Shown here: positions 11,310-23,325 of the stretch, piece after piece | How positions within the stretch are numbered: the first letter of the stretch is position 1 | Layout of the letters: every line of letters starts with the position of its first letter | Assembly (NCBI GenBank): GCA_036186865.1 | Contig: AP025053.1 | Location: forward strand, 35,332,477-35,396,476 | DNA from: Eustoma russellianum | Taxonomy: Eukaryota > Streptophyta > Magnoliopsida > Gentianales > Gentianaceae | DNA length: 64,000 nt | Direction: 5' to 3' | Made by a program: the position numbers and the translations under genes | Notes under the pieces: model-generated | Database searches by the model: none | Told to the model about the DNA's origin: nothing | What the model saw: only the letters and a program-made list of their open reading frames with translations

Positions 11310-14300
11310 CTACTTATCTGATCCCTTGATATTCAGATTGAACCACTTCTTCTTAGAAGATTTGTCCTTAGAATCTGAGCTGCCATCTTCACCTGGGCTA
11401 TCTGCCTTAGGAATCTTACTGCTACTACCATTACTAAAAATTCCACCAGCTGCAACAGCAGCAACCATTGACCTTACCACTGTAAATGAGGAATGGATGC
11501 TGTCCCGCTGATTAAGCAGCTCATCTACCTGTTCATCATATGCTCATGCTTATGACGCTTTCTACCGTAAACACACTATGTAAGAACTGAAATGCAAAAG
11601 GGAAAGGTCCAACCACATGATTTCACCACCTTAGCCTACAAGAGGAAATTGATTAACGAAACGACATAAACATTTTTTTTTGTAATTTAAAATTTTCATA
11701 TATAAAGCCGAAAAGGCAGATTTACAAAATGTTCTATCGATTGGACTGCCCGGAGGAAGTCACAACCCGATAAATAAAGGTGGCTTACAATATGCACACT
11801 AGTCTAGTGCAACTTTTAGCAAAAGATGGTTCAAGATAACCACAATTCTCAGAAGGTGATCCTGAAATAAGGCTCTCATAAGCTACGGACACCTTCAGAA
11901 GGTGATCAATGAACAATTCTTAGAAGATGATCCTGAAATAAGGCTCTCATAAGCTACGGACACCTTCAGTTTGCGAAACTCAGCTATAAGTTTGCAAACT
12001 AGGTCAGAGAGTATAAGCTACAGAGATCTTCAATTTACGAAATTAATGGGCTAAAACTTAGTAACAGCATCTCAAAATCATAAAAGTTCGTATCCAAGCT
12101 ATCTTATCTATTATTTCGACATAGCTACTATTAACAGATATAAAAAAGTCACATTCAAAGACATGCAAGAAACAAGTAAGAAACGCAAAGACTTACTGCT
12201 TGCTTTTCTTGGCTGTATCTGTTTGTCACTTCTTGAAAGCGGGCTAAAGCCTGTAAAACCCTCAACTAAGTCAATGGAAAAACAAGCTTAAACACTATCA
12301 TTCAACTGCGCAACTAGAACTTTTTCAACCTTTCTGTATTCTGTTTCAAATTGGCGTAATTCATTCCTCTTTGTCAGTATCTGAGCCTCGATGTCCTTGA
12401 GTTTGTGAGTTGTTTCCTCGTATGACTTTGCACAAAGAGCCTCAATTGTATAAGAAGCAGGTTTGAAAAAATTATCTCCTGAAAAAAGACCACCCACGGC
12501 AATTGAAACCCATTTCCTAATGACAATATCTAGGGAAAACAGGCTGGCCAATGAAACCAAAGAGAGGATACAGTGAGAATAGGTAAACCATAAACAGCAA
12601 ATATGTGAGTTCCGGCTTTCAGTTCAGAGACTTCACAAGGTTGGAGGCCTTCCAACCTTTTGAAAAATGCTGCCTCAGGGTCCTTAGCCATCGCCAACTA
12701 ACATCAGCACCAAGACATGTTAAGTAGTCAAGCTACATAAGGGGGAAAATAGCTCTCCATACAAGCTTTAAGAAAACAAGCATACCGCATTTACTGTTGT
12801 ATCCATACGGTAAACTTGAAAATGCAAGAAATACATTCCAGCTGAAGTTACTTTGCCTGTCTTTTCGCTTTCTTCCTGGACATGTTCAAGTAATAGATTT
12901 CAATCAGACAAAATGCAGAATACCATGCCTTATTTCAGAAAAGCATTAGACAATCTTTTCTTTTAGTTTGAAACAAACGCAGAAGACATAGTTTTGGTAA
13001 AACAAAGTGGCGTCATGACTGTTGCTGGCACACATTCCAACACTGGGGCATTTGCAAATTTCCCTCTATAAGTGATTGATTTATATCATCAACTCCAGAC
13101 CAAACTTTCTCCATCTCACTCTCTTCTCTCATTCTACTTCATCTATATTCAAGTGCTCTCAGTTTACTCCAGTTATTGCAATATATTTTTATATCAATCA
13201 TGGTGCAACTAGTGCATTTATTTATGGTTCTAAGTTCTTTTGGTGCAAAAGCTTACAACATTTTATCTATATCCTATAACTTCCATAAGATCAGCAAAAA
13301 CATGAAATTATTATCAAGTATACTTTAAGGGCCAGCATTCCTCTGATTGCTGACTAATTGAAGGCCTCAATCTAACTTGCAAAAGTCGCATTTAACTAGA
13401 TAGGGCACTCCATGATTCCTTCGATTAATATGGATAGGGCACTTAATAAACTAGGAAATCCATTCACGGAGAAGAAAAAGATAATACGAACAATTAAATT
13501 AGATTGGAAACAAATAACATTTTTCACCAAAAAGAACAAGATTTAGAGCAATCTTCAGGACAAGTGTTTTCCAAATACCTGCAAGGCTAGACCATATCCC
13601 CCATTGGCATCTTGCTCAAAATACAGCAGCTGACAGTTAATGGACAAAGCAGTTATAGTGCTACAGTTGAGAGCAAATTAAGAAGTGTTCATAAAAAATG
13701 CACACTCAAGAAAGCAGCTGAAAATACAGCGTAGTTTTCCACAAAAAAAAAAAAAAAAACTAAAGGAGCGTACCTTAAATTTGCTTTGTGCAGCTGATGT
13801 AACTCTAACAACAATTCCTGCTTCTGCTTGCTCCTCATTAATAGTTACACCAAAAAAATGTGCACATTGCTTTTCTACCTGCCAGATATTTCCATTAGAT
13901 AAAACTCATACCTCAATCTTCAGAATAAAATGAAGAATCAAATGAAGCACCTTACTTTGCCACTCACTGATGTCCCCATTGGAAGAGGCCTGACTGTCAC
14001 AGTCCCACTTAACGCTTCTTCAAGAACGTTAGCAGAAATTGTAGTCTTGATAGGTACACCCAGCTTGCTATATAATAATTAGGTGAAGCAATTAGTAAGA
14101 TAAATTTTTAATATGAATCCATTCAAGAAGAAAAACAGACAAAAATCACCTAAATAATGCAGCAAACATCGTATTGACAGTTCCAAGGTTGGATAGATCT
14201 ATTTCCATATCCATTCCATCGGCTTCAAGGGCCTAATTCAAGGTAAGAATATTTAACCAGTAAGAGATAGACAACCACAATCAGCTCCTGAAACAAACAG

Positions 14301-16264
14301 ATATCCACAGTATGTATTTGCAACAAGACATATCATGTACCGACCACCAAAGAGCACATGAATATGTGCTACATCACTGATTGAGTGCATCACCAATAAA
14401 TACTTACATCTGCTGTGTAAGAAAAATCTTCAAAAAAAAAACGAAAAGAGAAAAAAAAAAGAAAATCTCAAAGTAGGGTAACAAATAAACACTAAGCACA
14501 AGCAGAAACTGATGAGAAATCTGGATTTCCTTTCTAACCGACTACACATCCTATCCATAATCCGTTCTTTAGTGCCTCAAACAGCAGAAATTAAAAAAAA
14601 TACATTAATGACGGAAAATTGATTAACATATCATAGAAAAATGTCCTAGAGATCTACGCAAATAATGGAAACAGAAAAATCACATGAGAGACTTTTATAC
14701 TATTTCGACATACTATCTTACGCGATCTCAAAATGCATGATATATGATGTATCCAGGAGCAAATAAAATGCAAAATAAATTAAATAAGAGAAAAAATGTG
14801 AAATTAAACATAGTTACCAAAGCTAGCATTTTTTCCTCCTTCATATCTGCAGCACCTTAACTTTCTATGGGAACTCCAGGGAATTTATCACAAGAACTCG
14901 TTACAAGATAACAACGCGAGAATCTACGTATACTATTGCCGATAACATAAAGAATAAACAAGATGTGTGCTTAAAGAAATGGATGGAAATTAAGTCATTT
15001 TACCATACTGTAGTTCAATTTCATGCAAATCATCTAGTTCATACAAGTCTTTTAGAGACAAGAAACGAGTACCTCAAAGCCTGAACTGTCATATTGCCTT
15101 CTTTTTTCAGAATCAGACAAAATACTATATGAATAAGCCACCTCCTTAAACAGCTCTGAGGCTTCGGGATTGCTAGCATTTTTATCAGGGTGATACCTGT
15201 AAGGCAACAAAAAGTGTTTTCTTACCAATCAAGAATCAGATCCAAACCTCCACCGAGTTCAGTCTTTAAACAAATTTACACTCCTAGATTTTATTCCAGC
15301 ATGCAGAAACACAAGAGACAAAAATAACGAATTCATATGCCAAGAACTAAACACCAAACAAGCTAAATAATACATATAACACAAGCCAAAGGTTCAATGT
15401 TGCCTTCAACAAAATCATTTCATGTCTTTATAAGATTTCTACTAAATAAATCCTCCCTTACATTCAAGACAAGTGTCCTGATTTGTGTCAAAGGTCTACA
15501 TCTTACATACTTTAAATCCATTCATCAATAACCGAGATCAACAAAACCACAACTCTTTTCTTTTTTTTCTTTTTGTGGAGGTAAAGCAGACATAGATTCA
15601 TTCAAAAGGCAACGAAACTGTACCTACTTCCATCATTGGCAAAAACAGATCCATGTTGCCTCAATTTTGAACTAAATGGGACCCTAATCAATGTTACAGA
15701 CAAGGAATTTTCTAATCTGCTTTACGCTTCCTCACCTCTCTCCAAATACCAAATTAGAGCCTCATACAGTGATATTGCTTCAGCTATGAATACAGGACCC
15801 ATACACTGATCTAAATTACTAAATTCTCTCCTGCCATAGACCATATGCACTAGCTGCAATTCCAAATTCACTCTGAAGAGCGTGACGAACCTAAAATCCC
15901 AGATACTAGAGGCATAAACTTTTCAAATCCAGGTTCAAATTCACCAAATCAGGCTCTCTCCGAGTGCATCCCAAACCAGATTTCAATATACCAAATGAAC
16001 TACGAATTTCAGAAACATAATACCAAAAGGGGGAAGAAGAACAAACAAACAAACAAAGAAACACACAAGTAAACCTAGACTTCATAACATGTTAACATGA
16101 TAAGTTCAAATTCAAAAAGAAAGGACAATAACTTACTTGAGAGCAAGCTTTCTGTATGCAGTCTTAATTTCCTGATCGGAAGAATCCCTTGATACAGACA
16201 ACACTTCATAGGGGTCTCTCCTCAAAACCGGAAGCGATGTCCCCCCCATTTTTGAACCCACCAT
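11310..16264 (-). CDS. ARG1: DnaJ-domain protein ARG1-like (chaperone DNAJ15), 11 exons
   Basis: Coding exons: 16137-16264, 15073-15196, 14150-14232, 13956-14067, 13774-13878, 13579-13629, 12786-12875, 12589-12697, 12330-12478, 12197-12250 and 11310-11528. All junctions are GT-AG and in phase, giving 407 residues; Arabidopsis ARG1 is about 410. A type-III J domain lies at about residues 15-80 with RRDPYEVLSVSRD and the Hsp70-activating HPD at about 45-47. The middle (VSGKVEKQCAHFFGVTI) is ARG1-like. A coiled coil covers about 285-350 (IEAQILTKRNELRQFETEY). A charged tail ends KKKWFNLNIKGSDK. ARG1 is a peripheral membrane co-chaperone needed for gravity signalling and auxin redistribution in roots and hypocotyls. 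ATG 16264 is used; ATG 16249 is an in-frame alternative. A 5'-UTR intron acceptor is likely near 16387. The exon-9 donor GTTGAA is weak. Confidence 0.93.
11842..11969. repeat. 71-bp-period tandem duplication in an ARG1 intron
   Basis: Two near-identical stretches (11842-11898 and 11913-11969; GATCCTGAAATAAGGCTCTC in both) lie in the last intron of the DnaJ gene. They are away from both splice sites. Confidence 0.85.
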
Positions 16265-16882
16265 TCCCTTCTAATTCCTTCAAGATCCCTATTCCTAAAA
16301 TCCCGCCTCCTCACCTCACTTCTCTTTGCTATGAAAGAAAAACTAAATTCAAAACGCAATAGCAATCCGGGGGGAAAAAGGACTCCTGCCTGCAAATCCA
16401 GAAACAGAATCAACATATGCAAACATAATCAATCAGTTAATCACGGAATTCAAACCGATTCTTGGATCCGACTTCACTACATAGGAATTGATGCAACAAA
16501 TGCAATTGATTAAGCATAACAACTAAAGATCTGTTGACAACATCTACAGGAAAAAAAATACAAGACGGAAATCACCCGAGGAAAAGTAGACGTTTCAACC
16601 CGAGGAGACCTCTTCGCTGTTCTTCCTTTTGATTCCTATTTCCCCTTTTCTCTTTTTCCTTTTCCCTTTTTTAATGGCAATCTTCTCCTAATTCCTAAAC
16701 GATAGCGATTTAGTTGAAAAGCATGAGCGTGGAAAGAGATGACCTCAATATTTGGCCAAACGCGACTTCAATAGCATATTTTAAAGATTTGAGTAGGGGT
16801 GGTTTTATTTTATCCCCAATATGTTCGTGGCAAACTTAAAAGGCTAAAACCTTTGTATGTTTATAGACATATCAATTGGGTT

Positions 16883-17035
16883 GAGATCTCCCAACCCTCA
16901 CTTTACTCACCTCTTTGTGACTGTGCGACACGTGGCAGCAGAGGGTGGTGAAACTAGATGAGGGGTGCTGCCACGTGTCACGCGGTCATTCGTCACCGCA
17001 CTCCTTTACAGTGAGGGGATCCTATCCCATATCAA
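16883..17035. repeat. Foldback MITE, GGTGAGG family, copy 2
   Basis: An inverted repeat with ACACGTGGCAGCA on the left and TGCTGCCACGTGTCA on the right. The centre reads GGTGGTGAAACTAGATGAGG. It lies about 600 bp upstream of the ARG1 start. It carries two CACGTG (G-box) cores. Confidence 0.7.
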
Positions 17036-17574
17036 TTAGTGCATGTTGTCGCGTAAAAGATGAAAAGTGTTGCTAAACTCTTTTGGTTATTTCTATGACT
17101 AGAGTCACATCATTCTGCGTTTGCTTAGGTTAATAGAAAGACCAGATCGCATTTGCATATACAGTCACATCATTCCCTCATCATTATATTGTATAAGTCT
17201 CCACCATAATACTTTTCTTAACTTTCAATTTTTTATACAGAATATAATTTTATTATATTGATAGCGGATGTGACAGAAAATATGACACATATCACTTGTC
17301 AAAAATATGAGATGATATTGAGAGTACATGTCATTACCTATAAATGCAAAAATAGGATTATCAATGATATGTTTACTATTGTATGGACTATTTTACCTCA
17401 ACGGTGTACACATACAAATTTTAATTAAAAAATAAACTAAACCACTAAAACATAAGAAACTTTTCCTTAAAAAAACATTTATGGGCGGGCACCAATAAAG
17501 GGAAAACGAATAACGTTTAGCTGAATTAAATGATTACAGTCAAAAGCATCGTCTCTTCATTGCAGCGAGTAAGG

Positions 17575-17830
17575 TTTGTGCAGTCATATTCAGTTGGTAA
17601 TCGGATTATTATTTGTTCTAAGAGACCAAGAGTTCGATTTCAGAGACAAGTACAGTGTGACTGTTCCACTGCTTCGGCCTAATTTGTAGGAAGACACCTT
17701 GTGTAGGTCACTGCGTAAGATCTCATTCAATCCAAGAAGTCACTGGGCTCACCGCCGTCACCCAGCCACTCTCGGTCAGGCCTACTTCTCCAAGGAAGTA
17801 GAAGCAGTCGAAACTAAAAAGCTTATGAAC
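17575..17830 (+). mobile_element. tRNA-derived SINE
   Basis: A box-A-like CAGTTGGTAATCGG starts at 17591 and a box-B-like AGAGTTCGATTTC lies at about 17629-17641. The body (GACACCTTGTGTAGGTCACTG) is also present, inverted, at about 23505-23630, so this is a repeat family rather than a tRNA gene. The stretch from 17831 to 18155 holds nothing I recognise. Confidence 0.55.
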
Positions 17831-18155
17831 TACTATAAATATGACGGGGTTTAATTACATCCCCAGCCACGGTCCCTGCTATAAAACTAGGGAGTTATTA
17901 CATCTTCATCTGGTGTTCTTCAGGTGCTTCATAACAAACTAATACTACTATTTAGTGATGAACAATTCCTTAGCGATAGTTTTTGCTGTTGTCAGAATAT
18001 ACTGGTCTGGTTGTTGTAGTGATGAACAATTGGACAACTATTTTGGCAATACGGATGTTATGTGATTCTCTGTCTACAATTATGGCCACCTTAATCATGT
18101 ATATATAAAGGGACTGAATTGATGAAGGCACTTCTGGATGGGTGCTGCCACTCAA

Positions 18156-18287
18156 TTATGTTGAGCAATTGGGAGATGGGTCAAGCTTGATCACCCTGGT
18201 ATTGTACGATCCGCAGTAGCTGCATTTGTGATATAGCCAATGGAAGGGCGCAGATCCCTTCTTATTACAATCATTGCACAAAATTTC
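18156..18287 (-). pseudogene. Orphan zinc-ribbon terminal exon of BRUTUS-like E3 ligase
   Basis: An exon-like stretch opens after a TTTTTGCAG acceptor and gives 43 residues to a TAA. It starts EILCNDCNKKGSAPFHW and continues LYHKCSYCGSYNTRVIK. This matches the C-terminal zinc ribbon of CHY/RING E3 ligases, closest to plant BRUTUS (BTS/BTSL), which controls iron responses. The zinc ligands (CNDC; H and KC-x2-C) are intact. No RING, CHY or hemerythrin exons are found upstream up to 19.5 kb, and the stretch at 18388-18643 is not convincing as a decayed RING exon. I read it as a gene fragment, either captured or left over from a deletion. Confidence 0.7.
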
Positions 18288-19525
18288 CTGCAAAAATGTC
18301 AATTGATGTTGCTTATCGTACAACTTTACCACTATATATACCTATCAGAATGAAAGATTCATACTTCTATCAGAGTCCTGCATTCTTTTATACAACTTTA
18401 CCACTATATACACCTACCTGATACATGCTAATCAAAGCTTTCTTAGTGCTTTTGATGATCCACGCCAATAGGTCGAGGGCGATACAACAAAAGAATGTAG
18501 CCACCATCATAGCATCTGAATGACGGAAAGGGTCCCAATGGTTTGAAACAAATAGAAAACTCACCATTGAAATAATCGCTGATGTTATACCGTACCTCGT
18601 CTTCAAGAACCACTGTCATCCTCCTTGTCACATGGATGAGCATTATTTTCCTACCTTGGTGCCTAAAACTTCCCTGAGCTTACATCAAACAGGACAACAA
18701 CATGGACTGATTGATCTGGAGGAGGCTCACAACTAAGAACATTTAAGAAAGGCGATGAAACGGAAGCCTTATTAAACCATGTGCACAATGATTTTAATTG
18801 TTGTTATAATGGTGAGTTCAGCTCAATTTGTCATCTTTTTGCTAGGAAGTTTATCCAAGTACCTTGCAAACTCTGCCAGATCTTGCTCCAAAACTGTTTG
18901 GAGTTATAATTCTCAAGGCAAGTTCCAAGGGAAATGGGTGGTCATGCTGTAGAAAACATTTTCAAGTATTATTGCGATTGATGGGTGGTTGCTCTCCAAG
19001 CTAAAAGTTTAATTTGTTGAAACCAAACCTGCGCATTTTCAGGCGCTAACACAGGTAAGCTCAAACTCTTAAGCACAAATTTCCTTTTTCCCCGTAAAAT
19101 TGTAATAGGGTGATTCAAGCATTGATGGTAAGAACACCTTAGCTTAGCAGTTAAAGTTGAGACTCTTAGATCAACAAGCCTTATGATCAATATTAGCAAA
19201 TGCAACAATTTTCTGACTTTTTGGTTTCGTTTTACCTTCTTTCTCTTTTTTCTCTTTGGCGGCCAAAAAAGAGTCGCGAAAAATTTGCTAAAGTTAGCTA
19301 ACCATGTGCTTTCGCAGCAGATCCAAAAATAGAACTTTATCATTTCTACTTCAGCGGTTAGTAGAACTTCCTTACCATTTCTCAGTGCATTTCGTGGCCA
19401 TATAAACTACTATGTCACGCCTCAAATAAGGGAAACAAACTAGTGTCAAGTTCTTCCTAGAAAGAACACGAGCTTTAGAAGACTGGAAGCTAATAGAAAA
19501 TGAATCTTACAGTAACAATCCTTAA
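18288..19525. other. Intergenic DNA, no gene seen
   Basis: Overlapping short frames at 18388-18643 (-) and 18969-19343 (-) have no clear family. The second has a phrase (LAPENAQVWFQQIK) faintly like a retroelement gag, which is too little for a call. Confidence 0.45.
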
Positions 19526-22500
19526 TCATATACTAGCTGCACATGTTCCCTCGGACACTGAAGGCGAATCAGAAACCGAATCAGCTGTCTCGTGTGATGG
19601 AGACATCTCCACGCCTCTTAACTCTTCTATCAATTTCACTACATGGTTCATCTTTGGCCGTTGATCAGGGGATGCCGAACTACAAGCCACAGCTATTTGC
19701 AGTAAGCCCACCATTTCTTCCTCTATGTCCTTGTACCTCATCAGCTCCAAATCAAATACCTCAGCTGTCCACTCTTCTCTTACTACGGATTGCACCCACC
19801 TGGGTAAATCGACAACCCCAGTATACCCTGTCCCTGGTCCACTGTCATCGACAACAGAGGGGCATTTGCCTGTAAGCAGCTCCAGCAAGAGGACCCCAAA
19901 TGAGTAGACATCAGATTTCTGGGTAAGTTTTCGGCCATCTGTCATGGCTTCAGGGGCACGATAACCATTGGATCTTGGAGCCGAGGAGGGCAATGCAAAG
20001 GCCGAGAGACCAAAATCAGAGAGCCGAGAATTACCAGTTTTGTCTATGAGGACATTAGTTGATTTGATATTACCATGAGTAAGCTTGAGGGACTTGCATG
20101 AGTTGTGAAGAAAAGCTAGTCCTCTAGCTGCTCCAGCTGCAATCTTTAATCTTGTCGTCCAGTCTAATGGGGTTCGTCCAGGACCTCTGTTTCCTGCGAT
20201 AAAGTTTCTGGACCTGTTAATTTAACTATTATTGTTGCAAGAACAAAGCTGCCTGCAGAAAAATGGTTGTAAGAACTGACAAAACTGTTAATTTTACAGC
20301 CGCTTATTACTTGTATGCTTTAGGACCATACCAATAGTTTCCTTAATGTGGATTGTGTTGTATACAAAAATGCAATCGAATAAAAGAGCAACAAATGGCA
20401 TTATTTGATTGGAAATGGGGCTAGGTCGCATAAAAATGTTTGCTCAAATACACGGGTGGCAGTCACATGTCAAACAATTTTCAGTGTCATCAATTGTTCC
20501 CTTCCTACCCTACCAATTTTTTTCGATGAAGTGAAAGGATCATAACCAGAAACAAACCCTGTGTGTTTTCAGCACATGGATAAAGGTACGTACACCCTCC
20601 CCCATTACTCCGTCAAAGACGGAAACCTCTAAGACAAGGCGTTAATGTTATTGTTGAAGGGAAAGGATCATAAGATTGAAATTGGAAAGAAAGAGATTAG
20701 TTGGATACAGGAACTACAACACAAAAACTGCACTAATTCAATGCCAACATGCCAATATTTAAATTCTACAACGATAAACAGAATCCAAGTAAAAGTGATT
20801 TTAAAAGGGTCTCATTATACAGGACAAATGGCCAGTTGCAGCTTGACATAAATAAATATTGTGACTTTCCATGCTACTTTTCACGAGCACAATATTTCCT
20901 TCCATATTTTTCATTTTTTCCGTTTTCTCACTAAAGATTTATGTTTAGGAATACCTAATTATAGGTCATTTCTGAGCATAATCTACTTACGATTTCATGA
21001 TAAAATATTCACTGCTCTCCCACATCAAAATCCTCATGATTTCTTAGGTGTTGAATCTACCACTCAAACTATGGAGGCAATACCATGCAAATTTGTAGTT
21101 GTCTCTCGTCTTACTTAATCACAACTCATCCCAAGAAATGTGCCCCTATAATAAATATCAACTTGAGACAAGTCAAATGTTAAATCCACTAAGACACACT
21201 AACATATGCACAGGGAAATGCTTACAATACGTGAGTAGATCAAATCCCATGTGCACCTTGGACAACAAGCTCATTTACAATTATATTAACTACAGGAAAA
21301 AAAATCTAAGAAAAACCTTTAAGTCTATCTACCACCTTCTTTAGTTCCTCCCTAATTTTTTTTTATTTAAAAAAACTACAGAGAAATCTCCGAACACTAC
21401 AACATACTGTTCTTCTTGTGATCCTTTTATTGATAAAAAAAACATGAAACTGAAGAAATGAATGAACTGAATAGGAAGGCTAAAAATGGGAAAATGCTAA
21501 CCATGAAGAAGCCAAAACAAATTCCCATTTGCCATGTAATCAAAGACAAGCAGCTTCTCATCTCTAGCAAAATAATAAGCCTTCAAAGTAACCAAATTTG
21601 GGTGCTTTAATCTTCCCAAAATCTCCATTTGTTGCTCAAAATCTTTTTTCCCATTCAAGCACACTTCCTTCAATCTCTTAACTGCAACAACATTCCCATC
21701 ATCCAAAACAGCCTTATAAGCAGTTCCAATACCCCCTTTCCCCAGCATTTCAGCAGATGCTCTCAGCAAATCCTCCAGCTCAAACCGCTTAGCGCCATCG
21801 AAAAAGACCATTTTGCCCCTCTCATACCCTTGCTGGGTAGCCGTGGGTGGATATGGGCTAGCTGAGTACACGATTTTTTCGACTTGCAACCCCTTTTTCT
21901 CGCTCATTTTCTTTGCATAATTCCTCCAAAAGCAACAATAGAGTAAAATAAATAGTATACCCAAGAGCAGAAAATTCCCAATAGCAATGCCGACAGCAGC
22001 CAATGGACTAATCTTTTTCGTTCCATGCTGGTCTTCCCCGGGTTTAGCCGGCGATCCTTTTCCCTGTTTCGTAGTAGGAGACGGCGACACAGTAGTGGGC
22101 CCTACAGGAGAAGCAATGGCGCCAGAAGAACCGGGCATGGTCGGGTCACTCCGAATCGCGGAACAATCAGGCAATGGGGGGCCACAAAGCATCAAATTAT
22201 TGGAAAAAGCAGACGCCGGAAAGCCTGAGAGCGAAGAGGGTACCTGACCAGATAATTTATTACCGGAAACATTAAAGTTCTGAAGGTTTTGCAAGTTCAG
22301 ACCGGAAATCCGACCCGAAAACGAATTCTCCTCCAGCTGCAGAGTCAACAAATGGGTCAAACCATTCAGCTGTGCCACAGGAATCTCCCCAGAAAGATTA
22401 TTAAAGGACAGATCAAGTCGAGCAAGACGAGTAAGCGACGCCAATGTCGCCGGGAACTCTCCGGAAAAGTCATTGTGAGATAAAAACAGTAGTTTAAGTG

Positions 22501-22885
22501 AAGTGAGGTTGGAGAGGTCAGGAATGGAGCCGGAGAAACGATTTCCTTTAAGGCTAAGAATGCGAAGTTCAGTTAAGGAAGTAAGGGAACGGAAGGAGTT
22601 TTCTAGCTGAAAATGTTCTAGAACGAGGCGGATGACCCGGTTTCTGGAGCAGTAAATGCCTGGCCAAGTGCAGGGGTCAGTGAAGGGGTTCCAATTGAGG
22701 ATGTTGTTGGACGTGTCACAGGATGATTTGAAGGATAGAAGTGGGGCTAGGTCTGGGTTTTGGGAAGCAGAGTGAAGGAAGAAGAAGGAGAAGATAAGTA
22801 GGAAGAGTGATGAATGTGGGATTGTGGGTATTGGGTTTGGTGTTGTGGGGAAGAAGTGAGGAAATTTGGGTTTCTGCTTCGACAT
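19526..22885 (-). CDS. LRR receptor-like kinase, At1g68400-like, atypical catalytic loop
   Basis: Two exons (21502-22885, 20193? to 19526: second exon 19526-20193) join as G|GA and give 683 residues. A signal peptide is followed by an LRR N-cap (DPCTWPGIYCSRNRV), about five LRRs (LSLKGNRFSGSIPDLSNL), a Pro/Ser/Thr-rich stalk, a transmembrane helix at about 297-320, and a kinase domain. The glycine loop is GKGGIGTAYKA near 382 and the VAVKRL lysine near 403. The catalytic loop reads LTHGNIKSTNVLI, so the HRD Asp is replaced, while DFG is present (LSDFGLSAF). This pattern is typical of LRR-III kinases such as At1g68400 and PRK-type proteins, many of which are thought to be inactive or weak. It probably sits in the plasma membrane and signals through partners. 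The start is uncertain: ATG 22885 best places the signal peptide, but ATG 22960 is in frame. Confidence 0.9.
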
Positions 22886-23066
22886 TGTTGGAGAAAGAAG
22901 AGTGTAGGAGAAAGGAGTGAGGAAAAGCATGGAGTGAATAAATGGATTTCTCTGCAACATATTTGTGAGTTGGTGTGACTATACGCTGCAATGTCATGTG
23001 AAACTGAAAAGTTACCGTTGCAAACTGGAAAAGATACAATTACCTTGGAGCAAAAAAGGTCATGCC

Positions 23067-23310
23067 GCCCCTAGGGGCATAGTCCAGTGGTAAGTGGCAA
23101 AGTTGATTGGGGTTAAAATTTCGACGTCCCGAGTTCGAGTCCGTGTGGAGACAATCCTTATTGAAATATTACAAGTGTTGACTCTGAGCTGGCTGAGTCT
23201 CGTGTGTCCCCTCCCTTTGCAGGGCTGCTGGTGGAGCACATCCTTCGATTTACATCCCACCTGGCTAAGAGGCCTCTGGTACAGGTGGAGGGAGAACCCA
23301 CTCCCCCATC
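23067..23310 (+). mobile_element. tRNA-derived SINE with 15-bp target duplication
   Basis: A 244-bp element. Box A TAGTCCAGTGG lies at 23080-23090 and box B GAGTTCGAGTCC at 23131-23142, followed by a GC-richer body. It is flanked by AAAAAAGGTCATGCC (23052-23066) and AAAAAAGGCCATGCC (23311-23325), a 15-bp target duplication with one mismatch. It sits about 180 bp upstream of the LRR kinase start codon and could affect that promoter. Confidence 0.85.
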
Positions 23311-23325
23311 AAAAAAGGCCATGCC

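Noticed and set aside
18388..18643. Overlapping minus-strand frames considered as the BRUTUS RING exon
   Set aside because: No cysteine/histidine RING pattern could be traced in any frame.
23080..23142. tRNA gene
   Set aside because: The A and B boxes are good but no cloverleaf closes, the element has a long tail and a 15-bp target duplication, so it is a SINE.
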